This document shows positions 21,369 to 30,997 of a stretch of DNA of 64,000 nt, one piece after another. Position 1 is the stretch's first letter. Each line of letters begins with the position of its first letter. Below the pieces are notes generated by a model, which saw only the letters and a program-made list of their open reading frames with translations, ran no database searches and was not told the DNA's origin. This DNA is from Neofusicoccum parvum (taxonomy: Eukaryota > Ascomycota > Dothideomycetes > Botryosphaeriales > Botryosphaeriaceae). Where the stretch lies: contig CP087206.1 of assembly GCA_020912385.1 (NCBI GenBank), forward strand, positions 124,001-188,000. Reading direction: 5' to 3'. Made by a program: the position numbers and the translations under genes.

Positions 21369-22248
21369 ATGAGTTCGTTCGCCGGAGAAGTTTTCGCAAT
21401 CACAGGGGCCGGATCGGGAATTGGCCTTGCCACCGCATGCCTCCTCTCTACTCGTGGAGCTGCCGTCTCTCTCTCTGATCTCAACGCCGACAATCTCGCC
21501 AAAGCCAAGGCCACAATCCTCGCGAGTACCCCCGATGCCCTTGTCTTAGTCACACCGCTTGATATCCGCGACCGTGGTGCCGTGGCACTTTGGATCAAAG
21601 CTACTATAAGCGAGTTCGGAACTCTTACCGGCGCGGCTAATATGGCGGGCATTGTTAACGAAGGCATAAATATCAAGGCGGTCGACGAAACACCGGATGA
21701 GGAGTGGGACCAGGTGCTAGGGGTCAACTTAAAGGGTACTATGGTCTGTGTCAGTGAGGAAGTCAGAGAGATGAAGCTCCTTACGCAGAAGGCTCCAAAA
21801 GAGAACCGTGGATTCTCTATTGTCAATGCTTCAAGCATCGTGGGCTTGAGAGGCCACGCAATGGCAAGTGCATATTCAGCGGCAAAGCACGGCGTTCTGG
21901 GATTGACGAAGAGCGTGGCGAAGGAGGTGGGTGAGTGGAATATTAGAGTGAACGCCGTTGCCCCGTAAGTCCCTGTTCTTCCACCTTGTGCTTTTTCCTA
22001 GTCGCATCGGCCTTCCAAAGGCACAAATACTAATAGGCACTTTGATCGGTAGTGGCACTATTCTAACGCCCATGACATTGGGCCAGCCTGGTGCGAAAGA
22101 AGGCCACGAGCAATGGAATAAGCTGGCTCCATTAGGCCGCTCTGGTACACCTGAGGAGGTTGCAGAATTAGTTATTTGGCTACTTGGTAGCCAAAGTTCA
22201 TTTGTCACGGGTGCAGTTTATGAGATCGATGGCGGTATTCTTTCATAG
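21369..22248 (+). CDS. Classical short-chain dehydrogenase/reductase
   Basis: Two exons, join(21369..21964, 22053..22248), give 263 aa, the usual length of a FabG-type SDR. The cofactor motif is TGAGSGIGLATA near residues 12-23; Asp in SLSDLN suggests NAD(H) preference. The catalytic set is present: ASS serine region, then YSAAK (Tyr and Lys), followed by NIRVNAVAPGTILTPM, where the intron (88 bp, GTAAGT donor) interrupts the proline codon. The C-terminal GAVYEIDGGILS is the usual SDR ending. It is cytosolic and oxidises or reduces a small hydroxyl/keto substrate of unknown identity. It sits in a run of oxidoreductases without a backbone synthase. Confidence 0.92.
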
Positions 22249-22638
22249 GCTAAATAAGATCAAGCCGGCAAATATGATGACCTTTCAATCAATCAATACA
22301 TATGCAATGGTCTAGCGCATCATTAGTGAAGTTACCACTCCTATTGAGTAGCGATGTACTTGATGCGGAAACTATCATAACTAAGGATCAAGATACTAGG
22401 TAAAGAGCGTGGTTTACAAACATAGAGGAAAGATCTAACTATCTGGTTCACCTATTGTCTTGGAAGCAGGTATGTCGTCACTTGAGGGCGCAGCTGCGCT
22501 GTTGGCCGTAGGCATAGGTGAAGCGTATGTAACTTTCTTCACGTGATACCTAGGGCAGGATGTTTGATTCGGCTGCTTGTGCGCTTGTTCCCTCATTCCA
22601 CCTTCCTATCCTTACCGCTACGGTGCATTTGTAACACC
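22249..22638. other. Intergenic between convergent SDR genes
   Basis: This 390-bp, rather AT-rich gap joins the 3' ends of two convergent dehydrogenase genes. I see no feature in it. Confidence 0.4.
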
Positions 22639-23866
22639 CTACAACTTTTGATCAACGAGCTGCTCGCTAAGGTTCCACAACTTTTCTGCAAGAGCCAGAT
22701 CTTTAGCATGAAGCGCAACATCATGCACAACATTGCAGTCCACAAAGTAACCACCGTTGTGATCTATAATACGTTAGTAGACCGTATTACTCGAGACTCA
22801 ACTTGGAACACACCTTTGACAGAAGGATCAAAAGCAGCCACGACAAGGGTCGCAGCACCTTGCTGTAGACTCTTGAATTTAGCCACTTGCGGATTTGGTT
22901 TCCCATCCTTGTACCATCCTATAGCATTGTTAGGAGCCTTCGTTTACTTGCAAGGCGGGAGCACTTGCCCATTTTCTCGAGCAAGTCCATCGGGATATCT
23001 CGGTTGATGTTGGTTTCTGCTATGCCTTTTTCATTCGATCTTAGCCACGACCTGGGAATCCATTTAAGCGTACTAACCTCCAGGATGAAGGCTGCAGGCC
23101 ACTAGACCCTTGTTCCCGTATCTTCTGGCCAATTCCACTGCGAAAAGGGCATTGGCAGACTTTGACTGCGCGTATGCGGCGAATGGATCGTATGATTTTC
23201 CGTTCTATTACCAATATAAGCACTCTTTCGATAGGCCCAATGGAAATTAATACTCACGTCGAAGTTGATATTCTCTGGGTCAACGCCGCGCGCCTCGTAC
23301 GCTGAACTAGCAACGCTCACTATCCTCGGTCCACCCTCGGCGCGCAAGAGCGCCTCCATGATCAAATTAGTGAACAAGAAGTGGCCTACGTGGTTGACTC
23401 CAAATTGCCACTCGATGCCTTCCGCGGTAGTCTGATACTTAGGCGTCATCATAACGCCAGCATTGTTGATGAGAACATCAACGACAGGTGTCAGCTTCAA
23501 CAGCTCCGATGCAGCCTTGCGGACCGACGATTGGCGCGACAAGTCGAGAATGAGAGGTTTGATGTTCACTGATCCAGGAGCAATGAGTTCAATCACATCA
23601 TCAATAGCGCTCTGCGAGCGGCTGGCGAGGATGAGAAGTCTCGGGTTTTGGGAGAATATGGCGCGGGCAGCTTCGGCGCCAAGACCGTTCGGGCTGATGC
23701 CAGTAATCACGACTGTATCGTGAACTTGTAAGGATGTTGCTTTCCGCTAATGATTGAATTAAGGGATTCAAGCGAACTTACCGACTTTGCCGCTTATTTC
23801 CGCTTGGAGGGCCTCGGCTGCCTGAGCTGAAGTTGTTTCGTATCCGAACTGATGATGTCCTGCCAT
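22639..23866 (-). CDS. Retinol dehydrogenase-like SDR, six exons
   Basis: Exons complement join(22639..22763, 22814..22918, 22969..23016, 23078..23204, 23258..23712, 23782..23866) give 314 aa. The cofactor motif is VVITGISPNGLGAE; then come LDLSRQSSVRKAA, LINNAGVMMTP, NHVGHFLFTN, SVASSAYE and YAQSKSANALF (catalytic Tyr-x3-Lys). The C-terminal half (NGGYFVDCNVV and AEKLWNLSEQLV) matches fungal proteins related to retinol dehydrogenase and WW-domain oxidoreductase. The fourth intron (22968..22919) begins with GC in the context ATGG|GCAAGT; the nearby GT would break the frame, so a GC-AG intron is required. The gene looks intact although no single open frame covers it. A TATAAATAAA lies 56 bp upstream of the ATG. 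Confidence 0.87.
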
Positions 23867-23921
23867 CGTTTTCACAATAAGTGCGTACTTTTTGCAGTCT
23901 TGCTCTGAGGCTGTAATGCAG

Positions 23922-23931
23922 TTTATTTATA
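23922..23931 (-). promoter_or_regulatory. TATA box of the retinol dehydrogenase-like gene
   Basis: On the minus strand TATAAATAAA occupies 23931 down to 23922, 56 bp upstream of the start codon. It matches the eukaryotic TATA consensus closely and stands in moderately AT-rich DNA. Confidence 0.6.
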
Positions 23932-24128
23932 CTAATTCATAGTCGCTTAATGGATCCCCTCGGGATCGGGATTCTTTTTACTCCGGTTATCAGTTATGTC
24001 AGTCAACGCAGTTAAGACCAAAACTCCGACGAAGCGCCAAGCAGCAGTACCAAGAATAGTGACCCAATATTTTGAATGTGATCAAGGATAGCTTGCCGTT
24101 GTTCGTCCGCTGAGAAATTCAATAGAGT

Positions 24129-25605
24129 ATGGAAGAAGAGGTGGTGGGTAGATTACGGGCGAATCCGAATACGAGTCCATACGGACTGCGTGTATGAGCT
24201 CTCCAGCAGGTCAAACTGGAGTGAGTATGCAATAGCATGGACCATGACAGAACCTGAGCACGAGCCGGACGGACTATACTGGAGATCAGTGGATCACTTC
24301 AGCACGTTGTCGTATGGTTAGATCCGAGATGATAACGCCGAATTTTTCACTCTGTTCATGTCCAGTGTGCACGAGACATGGTCGAAGCTCTGCAACCAAG
24401 CCGACGAGCATTTGTCTAGGCGTGTAAGTCAATATTAAGCGCAGTTTTGCAAGCCATAAAATCTGTACAATGCACGCTGATACTTTTGTTCATAAACTGT
24501 AGCGATCTGATCAGCTTTCCAAGAGAGGGCGCAGCTCAAAGCTCATACACTACCTTGCTGAGGACGCGCTACAGTTGGCGGAGCTTCGGGAGATCCTTCT
24601 AGAGCAAGTCGCCTCTACCAAGGAGATTGCAGAGGAGCTCTTTTGTCGCTACAGCGATGTCGCAGGCCTCAAAAAGGCTCAGGGTGCAATTGAAGAGCTC
24701 TCAAAGAATGTGAACTGCCGACTCTATGGTTTGGATCAAACAGTCAGAGATCTTTTGCAAATCATGAGTTATTTAATTAGCGCCGCCATCGTTACATTTA
24801 GACTGACTTCGACGAGGAATTTGCTTAGGTCTCTATTATTGAGGCTCACAAATCGACGAGCATCGCAACAAGCATGAAACGCTTGAGCTGGGTAACGGTA
24901 AGCTCAGGTGTACATCCCTGTATAGCACCTGGAAAATAATAAACTTAGTTCATTTTTCTACCCGCCATGTTCGCTTCGGTAAGACGCGATTCGCGACGGA
25001 ACACACTCTTTTTGGATTCCACGGCTAATGCAAACAGAGTCTTTTCGGAATGAACGTGAACCTCCTTGCGGAAAACCCGGATTGGCGTTGGTACCTCCTC
25101 TTTGGAGCGGGGTTTCTTGCCCTCAGCCTCGTTGGGTGGCTCTTCTTCAAATACGTACCTGTAAGCGCTTTGACCTATCACTCATGTTTCTGTTCATTAT
25201 GAATTCTTACATTAGAGGCAATTCGAGCCATGGGTTGAGGAAAAAGCAAAGAAAGCTCGGGAGGGCATGGTCCAATTTGGTTTCAATTATCTTGGGACCA
25301 GGGACGACTGTCACAGCCCCATAGCCCGGCGATCTTACCCTCAATCGTTTCACAAAGTGTGCAGGTCAGGGGAAAACCACTTGAAAACGAAAATCGGGGC
25401 CCACAAAGCCCTTGACTCCCTCTGCCCAAATTTCTCACTGTTGTCAAACTACACGAAAAGTAGAAGACGCGGTACAAATATCGTTCTTCCGTCGCAGGTC
25501 CTAGCTTCTCAATCAATAAACCACACTCTGTGCTGCACGGCTAGTCAGGCATATGCACCTCTGCGGCACAGCACTGCAACCGTGTGGCCCCCAACGTCTA
25601 GCTGA
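24129..25605 (+). pseudogene. CorA-like membrane protein, probably decayed
   Basis: Exon-like segments are 24322..24423, 24503 onward, 24829..24897, 24949..24978, 25038..25160 and 25216 onward, with a possible first exon 24129..24191. They join into a fungal CorA-like protein: HYLAEDALQLAELREIL, GLDQTVRDLLQ, EAHKSTSIATSMKRLSW, TFIFLPAMFASSLFGMN and WRWYLLFGAGFLALSLVGW. The last two are the paired membrane helices around the GMN motif typical of CorA channels. Between DLLQ and EAHKST no splice choice keeps the frame: the natural donor (GTTATT at 24768) has the wrong phase, and the likely exon start GAATTTGCTTAG carries a TAG where I expect a leucine. The C-terminal tail also runs on without family resemblance. 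I therefore lean to a recent pseudogene; an unusual intron could rescue it. Confidence 0.5.
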
Positions 25606-25904
25606 TTCACCTGCCTATTTCAAGGAAGATGCTCCGACTGCGCCTCTCTTGCCGCACTAGCTAATAAAGCAAGGCTGCCGTCGAAGGATTCCGCGAGCGT
25701 GGTTTTCAAGTTATAGTCGCTTCACTTCCAGACCTGACCATCACCCAAATGTTGTCGTTGACGCACCAGATCAGCCTCAGCTAGTCGAGCCACTGACAGC
25801 ATGTTTTAATATTCAGCAAACCAACTCGGGGAACTGCAATTGAGGCGAGATTGTTTCGCCATCACTGCCATTTTCAAATCTTCTGCTCTCCGCAACTGCT
25901 CGCT

Positions 25905-27605
25905 ATGACTCCAAGAAGGGGCGCTACTCCGGACGAGCCGGATGACGATGACAGTACGCATCCGTTCTCCTTTTCTTTTTCTTTCGTCTCTTTCTATATC
26001 GAGTACTGGCTGACCCCGCCTTCTGAAGTCCCTTGGACCCCGAGAATCGACTATGACCAATGGAGCTCTTCTTTCACTCTCACTGTCGCCAACAAGACCA
26101 ATCTTGAGTGGAACACCATCCAACGGCGCGAATACATCACCTGCAACAACGCAAAATACCATGTCGGTGACATAGTGAATGTCGAAATTATCGACGAGCC
26201 GTCAGGAACGAGACTAGAGCCGGCGGTGATTGCCGAGTGTCAGTCACCGTTCGTGTTGGTTGCCTGGATTTTTGAGGCAAATAAGAGGAAAGGCCTACTC
26301 AAGAGGGCGCGAATCGCACCTGGATATGAGTTCATATTGACAACATATACGGACGTCATCCATAAGTCCACTCTGAGAGACCGCATATCTCTAGTGGATC
26401 AAATTTGTGTGACCGCGGTTCTTCACTTCACGCCCCGACAACGGGTCATCAAACTTCAGGACACCACCGACGGCGATTGCTACATGGGTGGCTTGGCTCA
26501 GAACGTTAGTGCCAGGTATTCTCTTCAACCACAAGTCCAATCTTCCAGGCACGACGAGACGAGTCAGGCAACTCCTGTCGTCAAACGCGAGATTCCATCC
26601 AACAACAAGCGCACTAGCCCACTTTCTGCCTACCAGGAAGCCTCTATATCAGCACCAACAACACCCGAACATTTTAGCGTGGCCTTAGCGTCTCCTGATC
26701 CCGACTACGAGTCTTCGAATGACGATTTTGGCAGCTTAGCAAGCTTTCATTCCGCCCTCACCACACTCAGTGACTCCTTGGGCCGGTTTAGCGTTGATGA
26801 AACGCCACGCAAGCTTCCTAGTCTGCCATCGCATCTTACCTCGTCTGATCTTGAATCCCCCGCTGAGAAGCCAACCCCCCGAGCCTCCTCAGCTCGACAA
26901 GGAAAAGACAGAAGGTCGCCGAGAGACACATTCGACTCCCCATGGGAAAGGTCGTCGTATGCGGAAGCCTCACCGTCAAAGACTATAGGCTTCGAGGTGC
27001 TGCCCCCCAACCCCCCACCATCGCCCAAGCACCTGCAACTGGTCAGTATCAGGCTTCTAGAAGCATCGATTACCCGGAATATCAAACTGTGCCAGAATTA
27101 CAAAGGCAGGAGATACGTTTACGTCTTCACGGCTCCTAAGCTTCCAGGCCTCGCCAAAGTCGGGATCGCGGAAGATGTGGGGAAACGACGCAGGGATCTG
27201 GAGAGAGGCTGCCGGCTGGGGACGGTCGAGTTGCAGTACATGTCAAAATCGCTGCAATTGGCTCCCCTCGCCGAGAAGTTGACACACGGGGTGTTGAAGG
27301 CTTGGGGATTCGGTAGGATAGTCAAATGCCCTACTGAAAACACGAAACATGGGGAATGGTTTGCATGTGGTAAGGAAATGGCCGTAGAGGTCGTCAAGAT
27401 ATGGTCTGAGGCGCTTGAGTACGATGAGCGTGGCACTGAAAACTGGTTGATTGAGAGGGTAAAGCACTTTGAGAAAGATGGTGCTCCGTCGGAGGATCAT
27501 GAGACTTGGGACCAGATGATGGATAGGCACCGCCGTTGGTTTCGGGCTGGACGAGGTGGTAGGCTTGACTGGCTTAAAGTCATATACCGCTGGTACTCAT
27601 CGTAA
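25905..27605 (+). CDS. BAH-like plus T5orf172 (GIY-YIG-related) fusion protein
   Basis: The frame from ATG 25905 encodes 566 aa. Residues about 78-165 (ITCNNAKYHVGDIVNVE, FVLVAWIF, LTTYTDVIHKSTLRDR) resemble a bromo-adjacent homology domain, a chromatin reader module. A disordered, Ser/Pro-rich linker follows with several Ser-Pro sites. Residues about 402-510 match the T5orf172/DUF1766 domain of the GIY-YIG superfamily: YVYVFTAPKLPGLAKVGIAED, KRRRDLERGC, LAEKLTHGVLKAWGF and GEWFACGKEMAVEVV. This module binds or cuts DNA in phage and bacterial proteins and is common in fungi with unknown roles. A perfect in-frame intron (25954..26028, 75 bp, GTACGC donor, CTGAC branch site) would shorten the protein to 541 aa by removing a Phe/Ser-rich stretch, and I think it is real. 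Confidence 0.8.
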   Translation: MTPRRGATPDEPDDDDSTHPFSFSFSFVSFYIEYWLTPPSEVPWTPRIDYDQWSSSFTLTVANKTNLEWNTIQRREYITCNNAKYHVGDIVNVEIIDEPSGTRLEPAVIAECQSPFVLVAWIFEANKRKGLLKRARIAPGYEFILTTYTDVIHKSTLRDRISLVDQICVTAVLHFTPRQRVIKLQDTTDGDCYMGGLAQNVSARYSLQPQVQSSRHDETSQATPVVKREIPSNNKRTSPLSAYQEASISAPTTPEHFSVALASPDPDYESSNDDFGSLASFHSALTTLSDSLGRFSVDETPRKLPSLPSHLTSSDLESPAEKPTPRASSARQGKDRRSPRDTFDSPWERSSYAEASPSKTIGFEVLPPNPPPSPKHLQLVSIRLLEASITRNIKLCQNYKGRRYVYVFTAPKLPGLAKVGIAEDVGKRRRDLERGCRLGTVELQYMSKSLQLAPLAEKLTHGVLKAWGFGRIVKCPTENTKHGEWFACGKEMAVEVVKIWSEALEYDERGTENWLIERVKHFEKDGAPSEDHETWDQMMDRHRRWFRAGRGGRLDWLKVIYRWYSS

Positions 27606-28246
27606 AATTTCAGCACCAAGCAATGGGCATTGGATGCTCAGCGATAATTTCCACGATATCCAAAGCGAATGGATCTGTAACGGAGATGAGACAGTAAAAT
27701 CTACTTCGCGATAATTGAGGCCTTAACCGCTGACACTCCGATTTCGGAACGGCACATCTCATCTTTGGCCGTAAGAATTGAAGTCGGGCATCGGCCTCGG
27801 GTTACGGAGATAGACGGCGAATTCAGCCACCATGCCGTATTGGTAACAGTTGGTCAGACGGAGCGTTCCGGGGACCGAGTCGCCGGGATAAGTTGGTAGC
27901 CCTGGCCAATGAACTCACTCCCTTTTGATCCATCGCGTTGCAGCCTATTTTCTTGTGCAACGGATGCGGGCCCGCAAGAACGCTCTCCAGCTTTGTAGTG
28001 GCCGGGCGCAAAACGCCAACGGCCATCCTTGGCATGCAAGTGGTGCCAGACCGCAAAAAACCGACCCCGAACTACGGCCATCGGTACTGGAAATCAAGGG
28101 TTGGGAGCTTGCATATGGAGTAGGCAGCAGTGTAAGCACTTCCCAAGATTTAAAGAGTGTCCGCTTGCACTGGTCGTTACTTTTTGCCCAAACCAAACCA
28201 AACGCGTCTTTTCTACCATCTTCCCAGCTCAACGCGTTACAAAGCC
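27606..28246. other. Intergenic, monooxygenase promoter
   Basis: A 640-bp gap before the FAD monooxygenase. It includes the promoter of that gene but no obvious TATA box or known site. Overlapping short frames on both strands show no family resemblance. Confidence 0.4.
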
Positions 28247-29521
28247 ATGACACAACTCAAGGTCCTCATTTGCGGCGGAGGCATAGCCGGAAATGCTCTC
28301 GCCGTCTGGCTCTCAAGGTTGGGTCATGACGTCACAATCATCGAACGGTTTCCCAGCTTGCGGGCCACCGGACTGCAGATAGACCTGCGTGGACACGGCA
28401 TTGAGGTCATGAGGCGCATGGGCCTTGAGCAGCAGTTCCGCGCCAAGTCAGTTGACGAGCAGGGCTTGGCCATAGTCGACGGCGCCGGCAGACAGTGGGC
28501 CTTCTTTCCCGCGAACAGGTCCGGCAAAGGAGCGCAGAGCTTTACCACCGATTACGAGATCATGAGGGGAGATTTGTGTCAACTGCTCCACGACGCTACC
28601 AAGGGCCGCGTCAGATATGTCTTTGGGTCATCCCTCGAGAGTTTCGAAGAGAGCGACAACTCGGTTGAAGCGCGGTTCTCTGATGGCAAGACGGAGCGGT
28701 ACGATCTCATCGTTGGCGCCGACGGCCAAGGATCGCGCACCCGCAAGCTGATGTTCGGCCCTGGGGCTGAGGAGGACTGTTTCCACTCTCTGGGAGCCTA
28801 CATCGCGTACTTCACTATTCCTCGGCCCGCCCAGGAAGGAGAGAAGTTCATCGGCACAATGTACATGGCGCCCGGAAAGCGGAGCCTTTTCGTTCGGAGG
28901 CACAACTCGCACTCGGTCCAAGCATACCTCATTTGTGTGGCCGACTCGGAGCGTCTGAGAAAATGTCAGAAGGGCGATGTCAATGAAGAAAAGGGCGCCC
29001 TCACAGAACTCTTCCGAGGAGCGGGGTGGCAGAGCGACTGGATACTCAAGTCAATGGAAAACGCAGACGACTTCTACTGCGAACGCCTTGGTGTTGTCAA
29101 GCTTGATGCCTGGTCCAGTGGCCGAACGACCCTTGTGGGAGACGCGGGGTACTGTCCATCAGCGACTACAGGAATGGGTACCAGCAGCGCCCTCGTCGGT
29201 GCATACATATTGGCTGGTGAGATTGGCAGACATTGCGGACACCCTGGACGAAATGGAACTAAGGATGAGCTTGCGATGGCGTTGAAAGAGTATGAACAGA
29301 AGTTCAGACCGTTCATGGATCAGGTCCAGAGAGGATTGTCAAGAGAGTCAAGCCCTTGGCAAAAGTTCCCGTCATCGTGGTTGGCAATTGCCATTTTGAA
29401 CTTTCTCCTGGCCGTGGCTTGCTTCCTGAGGCTTGAGGTTTTTGCAACTTGGTTCCTCCGTGAGGAGGTGGAGGGTTGGACACTCCCAGATTACAAAGAA
29501 TTGGTGGATGGTGAAGAATAA
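28247..29521 (+). CDS. FAD-dependent monooxygenase (PHBH fold)
   Basis: A single exon encodes 424 aa from the ATG at 28247. The ADP-binding motif GGGIAGNALAVWLSRLG is near residue 10, followed by Glu in TIIER. The DG motif appears in IVGADGQGSRTRK, and the second FAD motif in TLVGDAGYCPSATTGMGTSSAL. This layout is that of group A flavin hydroxylases, which use NAD(P)H and oxygen to hydroxylate a small aromatic or other substrate. It most resembles the TetX-like and secondary-metabolism branch. A hydrophobic stretch near the end (WLAIAILNFLLAVACFLRL) may anchor it to a membrane, unlike soluble relatives. The lack of introns differs from neighbours. The substrate is unknown. Confidence 0.92.
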   Translation: MTQLKVLICGGGIAGNALAVWLSRLGHDVTIIERFPSLRATGLQIDLRGHGIEVMRRMGLEQQFRAKSVDEQGLAIVDGAGRQWAFFPANRSGKGAQSFTTDYEIMRGDLCQLLHDATKGRVRYVFGSSLESFEESDNSVEARFSDGKTERYDLIVGADGQGSRTRKLMFGPGAEEDCFHSLGAYIAYFTIPRPAQEGEKFIGTMYMAPGKRSLFVRRHNSHSVQAYLICVADSERLRKCQKGDVNEEKGALTELFRGAGWQSDWILKSMENADDFYCERLGVVKLDAWSSGRTTLVGDAGYCPSATTGMGTSSALVGAYILAGEIGRHCGHPGRNGTKDELAMALKEYEQKFRPFMDQVQRGLSRESSPWQKFPSSWLAIAILNFLLAVACFLRLEVFATWFLREEVEGWTLPDYKELVDGEE

Positions 29522-30997
29522 GTTATGGTGGATCTGGATGCGTATGTAGCATGGTTCATAGACTCTCCACTCGTATTTCATAGCGTCATCAACTGGGAAT
29601 GTATCTCGCTACTGCCAAACTGATTTTTACTACCACCACTTAGTTGGTGGCCCAATGCAAATACATGATGAGCTACGCTGACTTATCTACCCTGTACTAG
29701 TGCGCATATACGGTCCTAAAGGAAATCATTCGACTCGCAGTTTTCGACCGTGATGCTGGCCTCTCAGCACCCGAGCGATCATAAACCCCGCCCATCCGCG
29801 ATCCGTATTAGCATGTGAAATGCCGCCAGACAGAACTCCAAACGTGATATTGGTCTTACGACATGACGCAAGAATATGCAGCCCCACTCCCACGGCATCC
29901 TCGACGGAGAGTGATTTCAAATACGAATAGCTTTTGCAGAGCGGCGAAAAGCTAATCTAGATCGCAACTCTACCCCACTCTTTAAGCATGACCAGCACTT
30001 TCTCGTAGATCTCGAGCAAATTACTGACCAAAGATGAGAAGAGGTGGAGCTGCTGCACGTAACTCTAGCATAAGTTATGCACGAAGCATCCTGCATGTTT
30101 CCGGCACGCAGCTCGAGGGCTTGAACGCTAATATCAAGGGACATGAGATAGTGCCGATGGGAGGCCAGATAGGCATGATCGCTGCAGCCTTCACTTGATC
30201 ATGGCTTGCTCACGCAATCTCAGTGGCAAGCTCATTGACGTGGACAGATCGACGCCGAGCGACCATGGATATTCGACAAGTGAGGCTGTTTCCCTTAATT
30301 AAATTGAGGAGCCGAGGCCGATCAGTGCACCATAGATGCTTGTATTTCTGAGCTTAGAGTCTGAGGCTTTCTTGTGCATAAAAAAAGTTCCAAGCAAGCT
30401 TCATAGTCGTTGTGTTAATGCTGAAGATCAATTGAGTTTCATCCGCTCCATCCTCCATTCCTGGAATCATGCATTGCTTTTGTCCCCAAAACAAGGAAAG
30501 AGCTTTCTCAGACCCACAAAGCAGAAGTAAAAAGCTCGTAAAAGGCCGGAAATCTTGCAGCTCAGCGGGGCTCCGATGCGTTGTCTCCGCACAGAGAGAT
30601 TTGCTGTGATTAGCAGAACTAGGAGCCAGTTGCAGATCTTTGCATGGGAGTGCAATAACCCGATCCTGCATCTCAATCGATTGGACCCGCACAGATCGGG
30701 TGCACGCGAATGCGGAAAACGGCCCGTCCGCTCGTATCTACAGCAGACGTTGCACCAGCGGCTATTGGCGGGAGCCGAACAAGGTTTTGCTCGGCCCGTC
30801 CCGGGTCCAACACTGTCCTCTTCGAGCAGGTGATGATCGACGCTGCACGAGCATTGATGCTGCTGCAGACTGCGTGGGAAAACGGCAAGATGCAAAGCGG
30901 AATTCATTCAATGTTGCGCTACAGGTGTGCTGTCCCCTCATCCTTGTCGCCGCCACTTTCACAATTTGTCGTGATAATCATCTTGCCGACGGGCTTC
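29522..30997. other. Large intergenic interval, no supported gene
   Basis: About 1.5 kb between the monooxygenase and the end of the DUF2235 gene. Overlapping frames of 60-157 codons exist at 30354-31234 on both strands, with no motif, signal peptide or splice support. No repeat is evident. Confidence 0.4.
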
